From NCBI GenBank assembly GCA_044223515.1, contig JBGALV010000081.1, forward strand, positions 1-24,822: DNA of 24,822 nucleotides, read 5' to 3'. This DNA comes from SHVZ01 sp044223515. Lineage in GTDB: Bacteria > Pseudomonadota > Alphaproteobacteria > SHVZ01. The position numbers and the translations under genes were made by a program. The notes below the pieces were generated by a model. The model saw nothing but the letters and a program-made list of their open reading frames with translations. It had not been told where the DNA came from and did no database searches. Shown piece by piece: positions 16,105-23,501 of the stretch; the stretch's first letter is position 1, and each line of letters opens with the position of its first letter.

Positions 16105-16527
16105 TTACTCTGCAACCGTCTGGCCGGAGCCGCCGAGCTCGGCCGGGAAATCCTTCAGCTTCGGCAGACCGTCCTTCATCGGCAGCACGGTCTCGGCGTA
16201 GTTGACGTGGACACCGGCCTTGAAGGCGACCGAAGGCACGGTCGAGGCGAAGACGTCGACCAGCCCGAACGTCGGATGGTTGGTCATGAGGTGGCCGCCG
16301 CACTTGGCGCAGTACTGGCGCTGGCTGAGCGGCGTCTTCTGGAAGGTCTTCACGTGCTCGGCACCCTTGGTGACCTTCACCGCATCGGGCTTCCACAGCG
16401 TGAAGGCATTGACCGGCCCTCCCGACCAGGAGCGGCACGAGCTGCAGTGGCAATAGCCCATGGCTTCGGGCGAACCCGACACGTCGAGCTCGACCGAACC
16501 GCAGAAGCAAGTTCCCTTGTGAGTCAT
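16105..16527 (-). CDS. GFA family zinc protein (second copy)
   Basis: 140 residues. Zinc ligands are Cys7-x-Cys9, Cys26-x-Cys28-x2-Cys31 and Cys73-x2-Cys76 (Tyr-Cys-Ala-Lys-Cys-Gly-Gly). It begins with the classical Gly-Thr-Cys-Phe-Cys-Gly motif. AGGA lies six bases before ATG 16527; an ATG at 16590 would add 21 unlike residues. It is first in a two-gene operon with the frameshifted methyltransferase, whose ribosome site overlaps its stop region. It is divergent from the AraC-type regulator, a plausible controller. It is clearly different from the GFA protein at 4573-4971, so it is not a recent duplicate. Confidence 0.87.
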   Translation of the reverse strand: MTHKGTCFCGSVELDVSGSPEAMGYCHCSSCRSWSGGPVNAFTLWKPDAVKVTKGAEHVKTFQKTPLSQRQYCAKCGGHLMTNHPTFGLVDVFASTVPSVAFKAGVHVNYAETVLPMKDGLPKLKDFPAELGGSGQTVAE

Positions 16528-16682
16528 CTTACGTCCTGTCTTCCAATCTCTTCCCTGAGTGCCCAACGGCTCGGCTCGCGGTGGTTGCATCTCGATGGGG
16601 CATAAACTAGGGTCCGCGCCCGTTCACGAGAATGACCGCACGTCCGCCACACTTGACGCGGCGTCGGCATTTTTCGGGCAGG

Positions 16683-16718
16683 TTGATCGGGCGTCCGGCG
16701 CGCTTGATCGTCCGTCCG
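16683..16718 (+). promoter_or_regulatory. 21-base-period direct repeat, candidate AraC-type binding site
   Basis: TTGATCGGGCGTCCG (16683-16697) and TTGATCGTCCGTCCG (16704-16718) match at 13 of 15 positions and start 21 bases apart, two helical turns. This is the spacing of tandem AraC-family half-sites. A weaker related copy (11 of 15) starts at 16653. The pair ends 15 bases before the ATG of the AraC-type gene, a position suited to autorepression or control of the divergent GFA operon. Confidence 0.45.
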
Positions 16719-16732
16719 AGTGGGGACACCGA

Positions 16733-17710
16733 ATGGCGGCAGACGCGCTTTCAGACGTGCTCAAGACGATCCGGCTCACCGGCGCGACCTACTTCGACGT
16801 CAACGCCCGCGCGCCTTGGGTCGCCGAGCAGCCGACGAAGGAGCAGGTGCTGCCGAAGGTGCTTCCCGGCGCCGGCCACCTGATCGCCTGGCACATCGTC
16901 ACCGACGGCCAGTGCTACACCAACATCATCGGCGAGGAGCCGGTGCTGGTGGAGGCGGGCGAGGTCATCGTCTTCACGCGCGGCGACCCGCACGTGTTCT
17001 CGAGCCATCCGGGAATGCGCACGATCCCCGTGGCGAAGGACGCGCTCGACGGCGTCGCCACCAACCAGCTTCCCTTCCATGTGAGCTACGGCGAGGGACC
17101 GATCACGGCGCAGCTCGTCTGCGGCTTCCTCGCCTGCGACGCGCAGCCTTTCAATCCGCTGCTCGACAACCTGCCGCCGGTGATCAAGCTCTCCGACCGC
17201 CAGGGTTCGGAGCCGGGATGGCTCAGCCAGTTCGTGCGCCTGGCCAAGGCCGAGACCACCAACAAGCGCGCCGGCGGCGAAGGCGTCCTCGCCCGCCTCT
17301 CCGAGCTGATGTTCATCGTCGTGGTGCGCCGCTACATCGAGAGCCTGGCACCCGAGCAGGGCGGCTGGCTCGCCGGCCTGCACGATCCGTTCATCGGCAA
17401 GGCGCTGTCGCTGATGCACGGCAACCCGTCGCGCGACTGGACGATCGAGGAGCTGGCGCGCGAGGTCGGCGTGTCGCGCTCGGTGCTGGCCGAACGCTTC
17501 GGCGAGCTGGTCGGCATGCCGCCGATGCTCTATCTCTCAAAGTGGCGGATGCAGCTCGCCTCCAGCATGCTGAGCGCCGGCCACGTCAACATCGCGACCA
17601 TCGCCGCCGAGATCGGCTACGGCTCCGAGGCCGCCTTCAGCCGCGCCTTCAAGAAGCTGGTCGGCGTGCCGCCCTCGGCCTGGCGCCGGAAGCTGACAGT
17701 CGCGGCTTGA
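16733..17710 (+). CDS. AraC-family regulator with N-terminal cupin domain
   Basis: 325 residues. The N-terminal cupin sensor (about 5-190, starting Asp-Ala-Leu-Ser-Asp-Val-Leu) is followed by two helix-turn-helix units of the AraC DNA-binding domain (about 230-322): Trp-Thr-Ile-Glu-Glu-Leu-Ala-Arg-Glu-Val-Gly-Val-Ser, then Ile-Ala-Ala-Glu-Ile-Gly-Tyr-Gly-Ser-Glu-Ala-Ala-Phe-Ser-Arg-Ala-Phe. ATG 16733 is chosen because family members begin at this motif and GGGGA lies eight bases upstream; an open frame from 16559 adds 58 unlike residues. It is divergent from the GFA/methyltransferase operon and has tandem repeats just upstream. The effector is not known. Confidence 0.9.
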   Translation: MAADALSDVLKTIRLTGATYFDVNARAPWVAEQPTKEQVLPKVLPGAGHLIAWHIVTDGQCYTNIIGEEPVLVEAGEVIVFTRGDPHVFSSHPGMRTIPVAKDALDGVATNQLPFHVSYGEGPITAQLVCGFLACDAQPFNPLLDNLPPVIKLSDRQGSEPGWLSQFVRLAKAETTNKRAGGEGVLARLSELMFIVVVRRYIESLAPEQGGWLAGLHDPFIGKALSLMHGNPSRDWTIEELAREVGVSRSVLAERFGELVGMPPMLYLSKWRMQLASSMLSAGHVNIATIAAEIGYGSEAAFSRAFKKLVGVPPSAWRRKLTVAA

Positions 17711-17753
17711 GCCCGGTCCGAGGTTCGCCACAATCGCGGATCATCCTTCGAGC

Positions 17754-18317
17754 ATGGCCCCCTCGCCTGCCCGTCGCACGATCCTGAAGCGCCTGCTCAT
17801 GCGGCTGGCGCAGCCCATCGTGCTGGCGCTCGCCATCCTTTACTTCCTGATCGACGCGATCGTGCTGACGATGCTGCGGCCGCTGGTCCGGCACCTGGAG
17901 CGCGTGCCGCTGATGGAGCGGCTCGGCGTCTGGATACGAGGCCTCGGCCCCTATCCGACCCTGGCGCTGTTCATCGTGCCAATCGCGATCCTCGAGCCGG
18001 CCAAGCCTCTCGGCCTCTACCTGATCGCGACCCAGCGCACGGCTCTCGGCATCGCGGTGATCCTCCTGGCGGAGCTCCTGAAGATCGCGATGGCCGAGCG
18101 GCTGTTCCACATGAGCAAAGCCAAGCTGATGCAGATTCCGCTGTTGGCGCGACTCTACACCTTCGTGATCGGCTGGCTCGGCGTGCTGGACGCGTTCCCG
18201 CCCTGGCGCTTCGTCAAGACCGCGGCCGGCACTCTGCGCCGGACGATACGGCAGGCGGCACGCTCGATCTGGCGCCGCGCCACCCGGCAATCCGGCGCCT
18301 GGACGCGCAGGCTCTAG
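17754..18317 (+). CDS. Conserved small membrane protein, function unknown
   Basis: 187 residues, basic at both ends. Hydrophobic segments lie at about 17-42, 67-90, 94-112 and 128-146, giving probably three or four membrane passes. The C-terminal 40 residues are strongly Arg-rich, a likely cytoplasmic tail. I do not recognise a named family. No good ribosome site precedes ATG 17754. It lies 43 bases after the AraC-type gene and ends directly against the arfB stop (18317/18318) with no base between the convergent genes, leaving no room for a separate terminator. Confidence 0.7.
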   Translation: MAPSPARRTILKRLLMRLAQPIVLALAILYFLIDAIVLTMLRPLVRHLERVPLMERLGVWIRGLGPYPTLALFIVPIAILEPAKPLGLYLIATQRTALGIAVILLAELLKIAMAERLFHMSKAKLMQIPLLARLYTFVIGWLGVLDAFPPWRFVKTAAGTLRRTIRQAARSIWRRATRQSGAWTRRL

Positions 18318-18737
18318 CTAGTTGTCGTCCGGCGCGCGCCGGCCGCTCTTGATCTTCGAGCGGCGCGACTTGGACTCCAGCCGGCGCTTCTTGCTGGCTA
18401 AGGTCGGCCGCGTCGCGGTGCGCGGCTTCGGCCTGACCGTCGCCTGCCGGATCAGCTCGACCAGGCGCTGCAGCGCCTCGGCGCGGTTGCGCTCCTGCGA
18501 GCGGTGGGTCTGGGCGATCAGCACGATCACGCCGTCGTTGGTCAGCCGCTTGCCGGCGAGCCGCTCGAGCCTGCGGCGTACGTCGTCGGGAAGCGAGGGC
18601 GAGTTCCGCGCATCGAAGCGGAGCTGCACCGCGCTCGACACCTTGTTGACGTTCTGGCCGCCGGGCCCGGAAGAGCGCACGAAGCTCTCCTCGATCTCGC
18701 TCTCGTCGATCTGGATCTTGTCGGTGACGCGGATCAT
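18318..18737 (-). CDS. arfB: Alternative ribosome-rescue factor B (peptidyl-tRNA hydrolase)
   Basis: 139-residue codon-independent release factor (YaeJ/ICT1 family). The catalytic Gly-Gly-Gln sits in Ser-Gly-Pro-Gly-Gly-Gln-Asn-Val-Asn-Lys (Gln28). The C-terminal tail from about residue 100 is very basic (Arg-Pro-Lys-Pro-Arg, Lys-Lys-Arg-Arg), as needed to enter the empty mRNA channel of a stalled ribosome and hydrolyse peptidyl-tRNA. AAGGTG lies just before the ATG. Length and layout match active ArfB. It is divergent from the ABC membrane gene, sharing a 123-base region. Confidence 0.93.
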   Translation of the reverse strand: MIRVTDKIQIDESEIEESFVRSSGPGGQNVNKVSSAVQLRFDARNSPSLPDDVRRRLERLAGKRLTNDGVIVLIAQTHRSQERNRAEALQRLVELIRQATVRPKPRTATRPTLASKKRRLESKSRRSKIKSGRRAPDDN

Positions 18738-18786
18738 CGCCGCACCTTAGCGGCGGGCCCCGCGCCTCGCTACCGCCGAGGCGGCG

Positions 18787-18800
18787 TTGATCTGAATCAA
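18787..18800 (+). promoter_or_regulatory. FNR/FixK-type box
   Basis: TTGAT-CTGA-ATCAA is a perfect match to the FNR/FixK consensus TTGAT-N4-ATCAA. Its centre (18793.5) is 31 bases ahead of the centre of TAGAGT (18822-18827), the spacing of a class II activated promoter, placing a start near 18835 and the GTG of the ABC membrane gene about 26 bases further on. Oxygen-limitation control of that gene is therefore predicted. Control of arfB on the other strand is less likely from spacing. Confidence 0.65.
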
Positions 18801-18821
18801 GGAGCCGCGCACCCGCGCCTC

Positions 18822-18827
18822 TAGAGT
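18822..18827 (+). promoter_or_regulatory. -10 element of the FNR/FixK-type promoter
   Basis: TAGAGT matches TATAAT at four of six positions. It is supported mainly by its exact distance from the FNR/FixK-type box and its position ahead of the ABC membrane gene. Confidence 0.4.
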
Positions 18828-18860
18828 GGCGGCAGGTTCATTTGCGCCGGCAGGCTCGAC

Positions 18861-19850
18861 GTGGACGATTCCTTCGACCGCCCGACCGGCGGCGCCCGCC
18901 CGAAGACGACGCTGCCGGCGACGCTCGCGGGCTATGTCTGGCAGGCCAGCGGCCGCCACCAGATCGCGCTCGCGCTTCTTTCGGTGGCGGTGTTCCTCCT
19001 CAGCGCGGCGCCGCTCGAGTTCCAGCGCCGCATCGTCAACGAGGCGATCCACGACGGCATCTTCGCGCCGATCGCGTGGCTGGCGGCGGGATACGCCGCG
19101 GTCGCGCTCGCCGAGGGCGGGCTCAAGCTCGCGATGAACGTCTATCGGAGCTGGATCAGCGAGTCGACCGTGCGCCATCTGCGCCAGACGGTCTGCAACC
19201 TCCCGCCGGTCGCCGACGGACGGGCCGCGGCCTACGACGGCGTCGAGCTTTCGATGATCCTTTCCGAGGTCGAGCCGATCGGCGGCTTCGTCGGCGTCAG
19301 CACCTCGGAGCCGCTGCTCCAGGGCGGCATCCTCGTCAGCGTCTTCGGCTACATGGTCTACCTGCAGCCCGAGATCGCCATGGTGAGCCTTCTCGTCTTC
19401 TCGCCGCAGCTGCTGTTCGTGCCGCTGCTGCAGAAGGCGATCAACCGGCGGGTGCGAGGGCGGATCCGCGTCATGCGCGACGTCAGCGGATCGCTGATCA
19501 CGCATCCTGTCGGCGAAGCCGCCGCGCTCCAGGCGCGGCGCATCCAGCAGGTGTTCCAGCTCAACATGGGCGTGTTCCGGCTCAAGTTCACGATGAACTT
19601 CCTGATGAACCTGATGCACCACATCGGCGTCGCCGCGATCCTCGCGGTCGGCGGCTGGTACGCCGCCACCGGCCGCATCGAGATCGGCACGGTGGTCGCC
19701 TTCGTCTCGGGCCTGACCAAGGTCAACGATCCCTGGGGCGACATCGTGAACTGGTTCCGGGACCTGAACGTCAACGCGGTGAAATACAAGCTCGTCGCCG
19801 ATGCGATAGAGCAGCTCGAAGCGGCATCCGAGACGACTCCGGCGGCCTGA
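18861..19850 (+). CDS. ABC exporter transmembrane domain without ATPase domain
   Basis: 329 residues. Six hydrophobic segments (about 34-55, 67-92, two within 154-194, two within 245-290) and cytoplasmic helices with a Phe-Gln-Arg-Arg-Ile-Val-Asn motif resemble the type I exporter membrane domain. The protein ends where an exporter would normally continue into its nucleotide-binding domain: no Walker A, signature or Walker B motif is present, and none follows the stop. The start is GTG 18861; CAGG six to nine bases upstream is a weak ribosome site. An FNR/FixK-type promoter precedes it. It may pair with a separately encoded ATPase, be a stand-alone descendant of such domains, or be a truncated exporter. 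The substrate is unknown. Confidence 0.72.
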   Translation: MDDSFDRPTGGARPKTTLPATLAGYVWQASGRHQIALALLSVAVFLLSAAPLEFQRRIVNEAIHDGIFAPIAWLAAGYAAVALAEGGLKLAMNVYRSWISESTVRHLRQTVCNLPPVADGRAAAYDGVELSMILSEVEPIGGFVGVSTSEPLLQGGILVSVFGYMVYLQPEIAMVSLLVFSPQLLFVPLLQKAINRRVRGRIRVMRDVSGSLITHPVGEAAALQARRIQQVFQLNMGVFRLKFTMNFLMNLMHHIGVAAILAVGGWYAATGRIEIGTVVAFVSGLTKVNDPWGDIVNWFRDLNVNAVKYKLVADAIEQLEAASETTPAA

Positions 19851-19893
19851 AGCCCTTGACTCCGGACGAGCAGCCGCAACTTCAAGCAAGATC

Positions 19894-19933
19894 AAGATTG
19901 CGGATTATAATCCTTGACAAAATCCGCAATCTT
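19894..19933. promoter_or_regulatory. 13-base perfect inverted repeat with nested palindrome
   Basis: AAGATTGCGGATT (19894-19906) is repeated inverted at 19921-19933, 14 bases apart. GGATTATAATCC, a perfect 12-base palindrome, overlaps the left arm (19902-19913), and TTGACA occurs at 19914-19919 and 19933-19938. Dense dyads with TATAAT and TTGACA hexamers are typical of repressor operators of toxin-antitoxin or phage promoters. No such gene adjoins; the next frame is a broken portal. No T-run follows, so a terminator is less likely. The surrounding DNA is markedly AT-richer than its neighbours. Confidence 0.55.
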
Positions 19934-21238
19934 TGACAGGTTTGGCGCTACTGGGGCGTAGCAAGCAAGCGTCGCTCCTTCCCCAACATCGCCTTTGATC
20001 GGCGGGCGCGAAATGGCGCCGCGCGGAGCATTTCCATGACATGGATGGACCGGATGTCCGCTCTTCTGGCGCGGAAATCGTCGCGCGCTGGCGCGGCGGT
20101 GGCGGCGGTCGGCCTGGCGCCGGCGCGCTGGACACCACGGCGGTACGACCGCCTCGCCGAGGAAGGCTACCGCAAGAACGTCGTCGCCTATCGCTGCGTG
20201 CGCGAGGTGGCACGCGCCTCGGCCTCGGTGCCGTGGCTCCTCTACAAGGGTGCGCAGGAACTCGACACGCATCCGCTGCTCGACCTGCTGTGCCGGCCCA
20301 ACCCGCGCCAGTCGGGGCCGGAGCTGATCGAGGCCGCCATCGGCCATCTGCTGCTTCTTCGGGCAACGCCTATCTCGAAGTGGTCCGCCCCGACGGCGAG
20401 GCGCCGCGCGAGCTTTATGCGCTCCGCCCGGATCGGATGCCGGATCGTGCCCGACGTCTCCGGGGGTGCCGCATTCGTATCGTTACGAGGTCGAAGGCCG
20501 CAGCGTCGACTTCGGCCGGTCGATCGGTGATCTCGGGTGCCTCCGACGTGCTGCATCTCCGCGACTTCCATCCGCTCGACGACTGGTACGGGCCTTCGCC
20601 GATCGAGGGCGCAGCGCTCATCGATCGATCAGCACAACGCGGCGGCCGAGCACAATGCGGCGCTGCTGCAGAACGGTGCGCGTCCGTCGGGCGCGCTCGT
20701 ATTTCGATCCGATCCAGGCCCCGACGGCATCCGCCGTGTGGAGGAGGCGCTGCTCGACCGCACGCAGGGCCCGCGCCAGGCCGGCCGCCCGCTGGTCCTC
20801 GGCGGCGACGTCGACTGGAAGGAGCTGGGCTTCTCGCCGAAGGACATGGACTTCGCCGAGCTCAAGTCCCAGGCCGCCCGCGAGATCGCCGCCGCCTTCG
20901 GCGTCCCGCACCTGCTCGTGGTGTCCGGCGAGGCGACGTTCAGCAACCGCGCCGACGCCCGCCTCGAGCTCTGGGAGCACACCGTGATCCCGCTGCTCGA
21001 CCGCATCTCCGCGGCGCTCTCGTCGTGGCTCGGTCCAATGTTCGGCGATCGCCTACGCCTCGCCCACGATCTCGACGAGGTTCCGGCGCTCGCACCCCGT
21101 CGCCGTCTCAAGTGGCAGCAGATCCAGCAGGCCGACTTCCTCACCCTCGACGAGAAACGCCAAGCGCTGGGTTATGCGCCGATCGAAGGTGAGGATGCTG
21201 AGACGAAGAACTCCGAAGACTACGAGCGCATCCATGGT

Positions 21239-21505
21239 TACTCGCAACCAAGGCTACCGCGTGGCCAAGCTGGTGGCGGTCGCTGGGCGCCTGGACCGAC
21301 TTCCCTGTTCAAGCCGACACCGATGCGGTCATTCTTTGATGGGCCCGTCGGGCCAATGGCAAGCGATCCCGAGTGCCAGCGCGAATGGGCCGTCGCTCGC
21401 GCGATGTGCAAGGGGCCCGCGCCGCTCGGCGCGACTCGGGCGTCAAGGGGATGGGACTACGAGTCGTGCGTGAGGGGTATTGTAAGCGCCCGCTGCGGCG
21501 GCAAT
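21239..21505 (+). other. Polymorphic-toxin-type linker and cysteine-rich tail domain
   Basis: Directly after the portal part the frame reads Gln-Pro-Arg-Leu-Pro-Arg-Gly-Gln-Ala-Gly-Gly-Gly-Arg-Trp (to 21286). This resembles the Pro-Arg-Val-Pro-x-Gly-x-x-Gly-Gly-x-Trp linker that I recall separating phage or Rhs carrier parts from variable C-terminal toxin modules in alphaproteobacteria. Next come Cys at codons near 21374 and 21407, then Cys-Val-Arg-Gly-Ile-Val-Ser-Ala-Arg-Cys-Gly-Gly-Asn (to 21505), which I also recall from ends of such proteins. The fold and activity of this tail are unknown. The resemblance is from memory of family patterns. Confidence 0.5.
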
Positions 21506-21556
21506 CCTATCAAGAGTGCTCAGAACGGGCCGGTAACCTACGACTGCGGATGCGGC

Positions 21557-22180
21557 ATGCCACTTAGCCCCCAACAGCGCCAAGCACTCCCGGGCGATAT
21601 CGCAGAATGTTACGATCTTTTCGAAGAAGGTCGGCATAGCGAGCTCATTGCCTGGATGTCGAGGCTTTTTGCAAACCAGCCGGAAGACTGGCACCTCCGA
21701 TGGCGCGCCACCGCATTCGAAGCGCTAGGCGATCACGCCGCGGCTCGCGAGGATCACCTTAGTCTGGTAGATCGCGCGGATACGCGCCTGAGAGAGAATC
21801 CCAACTCTTGGCACTGTTGGTACGAGCGCGGCCTCGCCCATAGCGCGGCCGGGAACCACGAAGCTGCCCGTGCGGATTTCACCCGCGTGATCGACATGAA
21901 GTCCGACATCTACGGTCCTCGAGTCGAACGGGCCCGGGCAATGATTCATCTGGGCCGCTTCTCTGAAGCGTTGGAGGACGTCGAGATCGCAAAAGAACTG
22001 AACTGGGCGGACGAGGTGCCCGGCTTCGACCTCTTGCGTGCGGAGTGCCATCTGGGTCTTGGCGACGTCGAGGCGGCTTCGAGATGCCTCAACTCAATGC
22101 CGCAAAAGCTCGATCCTGATGCGGAGGCCTTCCGCCAGGAATTGCTGGCTCGGTGCGTACCTCACGGTGTCGCGCGATAG
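21557..22180 (+). CDS. TPR-repeat region, possibly a separate gene
   Basis: From ATG 21557 the frame encodes about 207 residues, chiefly alpha-helical, with at least three TPR-like units: Trp-Arg-Ala-Thr-Ala-Phe-Glu-Ala-Leu-Gly-Asp-His, Trp-Tyr-Glu-Arg-Gly-Leu-Ala-His-Ser-Ala-Ala-Gly-Asn-His, and Arg-Ala-Arg-Ala-Met-Ile-His-Leu-Gly-Arg-Phe. It is in phase with the preceding portal/toxin frame, so it could be the C-terminal part of one long protein or be translated separately, for example as an immunity or chaperone protein; no good ribosome site favours ATG 21557. GC content and codon use are visibly lower and less biased than in the flanking core genes, suggesting transfer. Confidence 0.5.
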   Translation: MPLSPQQRQALPGDIAECYDLFEEGRHSELIAWMSRLFANQPEDWHLRWRATAFEALGDHAAAREDHLSLVDRADTRLRENPNSWHCWYERGLAHSAAGNHEAARADFTRVIDMKSDIYGPRVERARAMIHLGRFSEALEDVEIAKELNWADEVPGFDLLRAECHLGLGDVEAASRCLNSMPQKLDPDAEAFRQELLARCVPHGVAR

Positions 22181-22203
22181 CCGGTCAATAGCGCTGCGTT
22201 TAC

Positions 22204-22228
22204 GGAGAAGGCATCCGTAGCCTTCTCC
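22204..22228 (+). terminator. Hairpin after the TPR region
   Basis: GGAGAAGGC (22204-22212) and GCCTTCTCC (22220-22228) form a perfect 9-base stem with a 7-base loop, 24 bases past the stop at 22180. Only ATTG follows, not a T-run, so it would be a weak intrinsic terminator or an mRNA-end stabiliser. It separates the phage-derived segment from comM. Confidence 0.5.
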
Positions 22229-22304
22229 ATTGCGGCACTGAAACCCTGGCGTGTGAAAACCTGCGGTGGCACTCTCAGCGGCGGCTACCTGGTACAGGAT
22301 TCAG

Positions 22305-23501
22305 ATGGTTTCGCGCATCCGGACGGTGGCGTTCAGCGGCATCGAGGTGCTGCCGGTCGACGTCCAGGTGCAGATCGCCGGGGGCCTGCCGGCCTTCGCG
22401 CTGGTGGGACTCGCCGACAAGGCCGTGGCCGAGAGTCGCGAGCGAGTGCGGGGGGCGCTGAACGCCCTCGGCCTGGCGCTGCCGCCGAAACGGATCACCG
22501 TGAACCTGGCGCCGGCCGACCTGCTCAAGGAAGGCAGCCACTTCGACCTGCCGATCGCGATCGGCCTCCTGCTGGCGATGGGCGTGCTGCCGGCCGAGGA
22601 GATGGAGCGCTTTGTGGCCTTGGGCGAGCTCGCGCTCGACGGCCAGATCACCTCGGTCGCGGGCGTGCTGCCGGCGGCGATCGCGGCGAACGGCGAAGGC
22701 CGCGGCCTCATCTGCCCCAAGGCGAATGGCGGCGAGGCGGCGTGGTCGAACGGCGAGATCCTGGCGCCGGCGACGCTGCTGGCGCTGATCAACCACTTCA
22801 AGGGAAGCCAGGTGCTCTCTCCGCCCAAGGCGGAGATCGCCGAGGAGCGCGGCGCCACGCTCGACCTCGCCGACATCAAGGGCCAGGAGACGGCGAAGCG
22901 CGCGCTCGAGATCGCGGCCGCTGGCGGCCACAACCTGCTGATGATCGGCCCGCCGGGATCGGGCAAGTCGATGCTGGCGCAGCGCCTGCCGGGCCTGCTG
23001 CCGCCGCTGACCCCGGCCGAGGCGCTGGAAGTCAGCATGGTTCATTCGATCGCCGGGCTCCTGAACGACGGCAAGCTGACGCGCCGGCGCCCATTCCGCG
23101 ACCCGCATCACTCCGCCTCGCTGCCCGCGCTGGTCGGCGGCGGGCTTCGCGCCAAGCCCGGAGAGATCAGCCTCGCGCACAACGGCGTGCTCTTTCTCGA
23201 TGAGCTCCCTGAATTCCAGCGCTCGACGCTGGAGTCGCTTCGGCAACCCGTCGAGACCGGCCGCACCCTGGTCGCCCGCGCCAACGCGCATGTGTCCTAC
23301 CCGGCGCGCTTCCAGCTGGTCGCGGCGATGAATCCCTGTCGATTCGTGGCCAAAGCGCCGGCATTTAGGGGGAGAGATGGAGAGGGGGGTAAGTACAAGA
23401 GGTCTATGGAAACCTCGTCTTTCCCAACGGTTATGCGCTCCGTGACGCTCTCCACGATCCGGCGGCGCTCCTCCCGGGATAGCTCCTTCCAGCGGCTGTA
23501 G
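22305..23501 (+). pseudogene. comM: comM/yifB (Mg-chelatase-like AAA+ ATPase), disrupted by element insertion
   Basis: Residues 1-346 match ComM/YifB closely: Phe-Ala-Leu-Val-Gly-Leu-Ala-Asp-Lys-Ala-Val, Ile-Thr-Val-Asn-Leu-Ala-Pro-Ala-Asp, Asp-Leu-Pro-Ile-Ala, Gly-Gln-Glu-Thr-Ala-Lys-Arg-Ala-Leu-Glu-Ile-Ala-Ala-Ala-Gly-Gly-His-Asn, Walker A Gly-Pro-Pro-Gly-Ser-Gly-Lys-Ser, and Phe-Leu-Asp-Glu-Leu-Pro-Glu-Phe. The match stops after Ala-Ala-Met-Asn-Pro-Cys-Arg (23328-23342), where Cys-Gly-Tyr is normally next. The frame then runs 53 codons through foreign DNA to a TAG at 23499. The sensor and C-terminal parts (about 160 residues) are missing. ComM is a hexameric helicase promoting branch migration during natural transformation, so uptake recombination is expected to be reduced. 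The 3' half should lie beyond the other end of the element. Confidence 0.9.

Larger units (their letters stand above)
20036..22180 (+). pseudogene. HK97/GTA-type phage portal, five frameshifts, fused to toxin-like tail and TPR region
   Basis: ATG 20036 follows CGGAG. The N-terminal part (Arg-Trp-Thr-Pro-Arg-Arg-Tyr, Ala-Ser-Val-Pro-Trp-Leu-Leu-Tyr, His-Pro-Leu-Leu-Asp-Leu-Leu, Arg-Pro-Asn-Pro-Arg-Gln) is in phase 2. Family sequence then switches phase near 20357, 20441, 20463, 20525 and 20625 (Ser-Gly-Asn-Ala-Tyr; Arg-Ile-Val-Pro-Asp-Val; His-Ser-Tyr-Arg-Tyr-Glu-Val; Phe-His-Pro-Leu-Asp-Asp-Trp-Tyr-Gly; Ile-Asp-Gln-His-Asn) and is uninterrupted after 20625 (Phe-Gly-Val-Pro-His, Asp-Phe-Leu-Thr-Leu-Asp-Glu-Lys-Arg near 21150). 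The portal forms the DNA channel of tailed-phage and GTA heads. No terminase, protease or capsid gene accompanies it, so it is a remnant. The same frame continues into two unrelated domains (separate entries). Confidence 0.82.

Noticed and set aside
4573..16527. The two GFA genes as a duplication
   Set aside because: The proteins share only the zinc pattern, differ in length and spacing, and have different neighbours.
18747..19895. Long minus-strand open frame opposite the ABC membrane gene
   Set aside because: His/Asp/Arg-rich shadow without domain or start signal.
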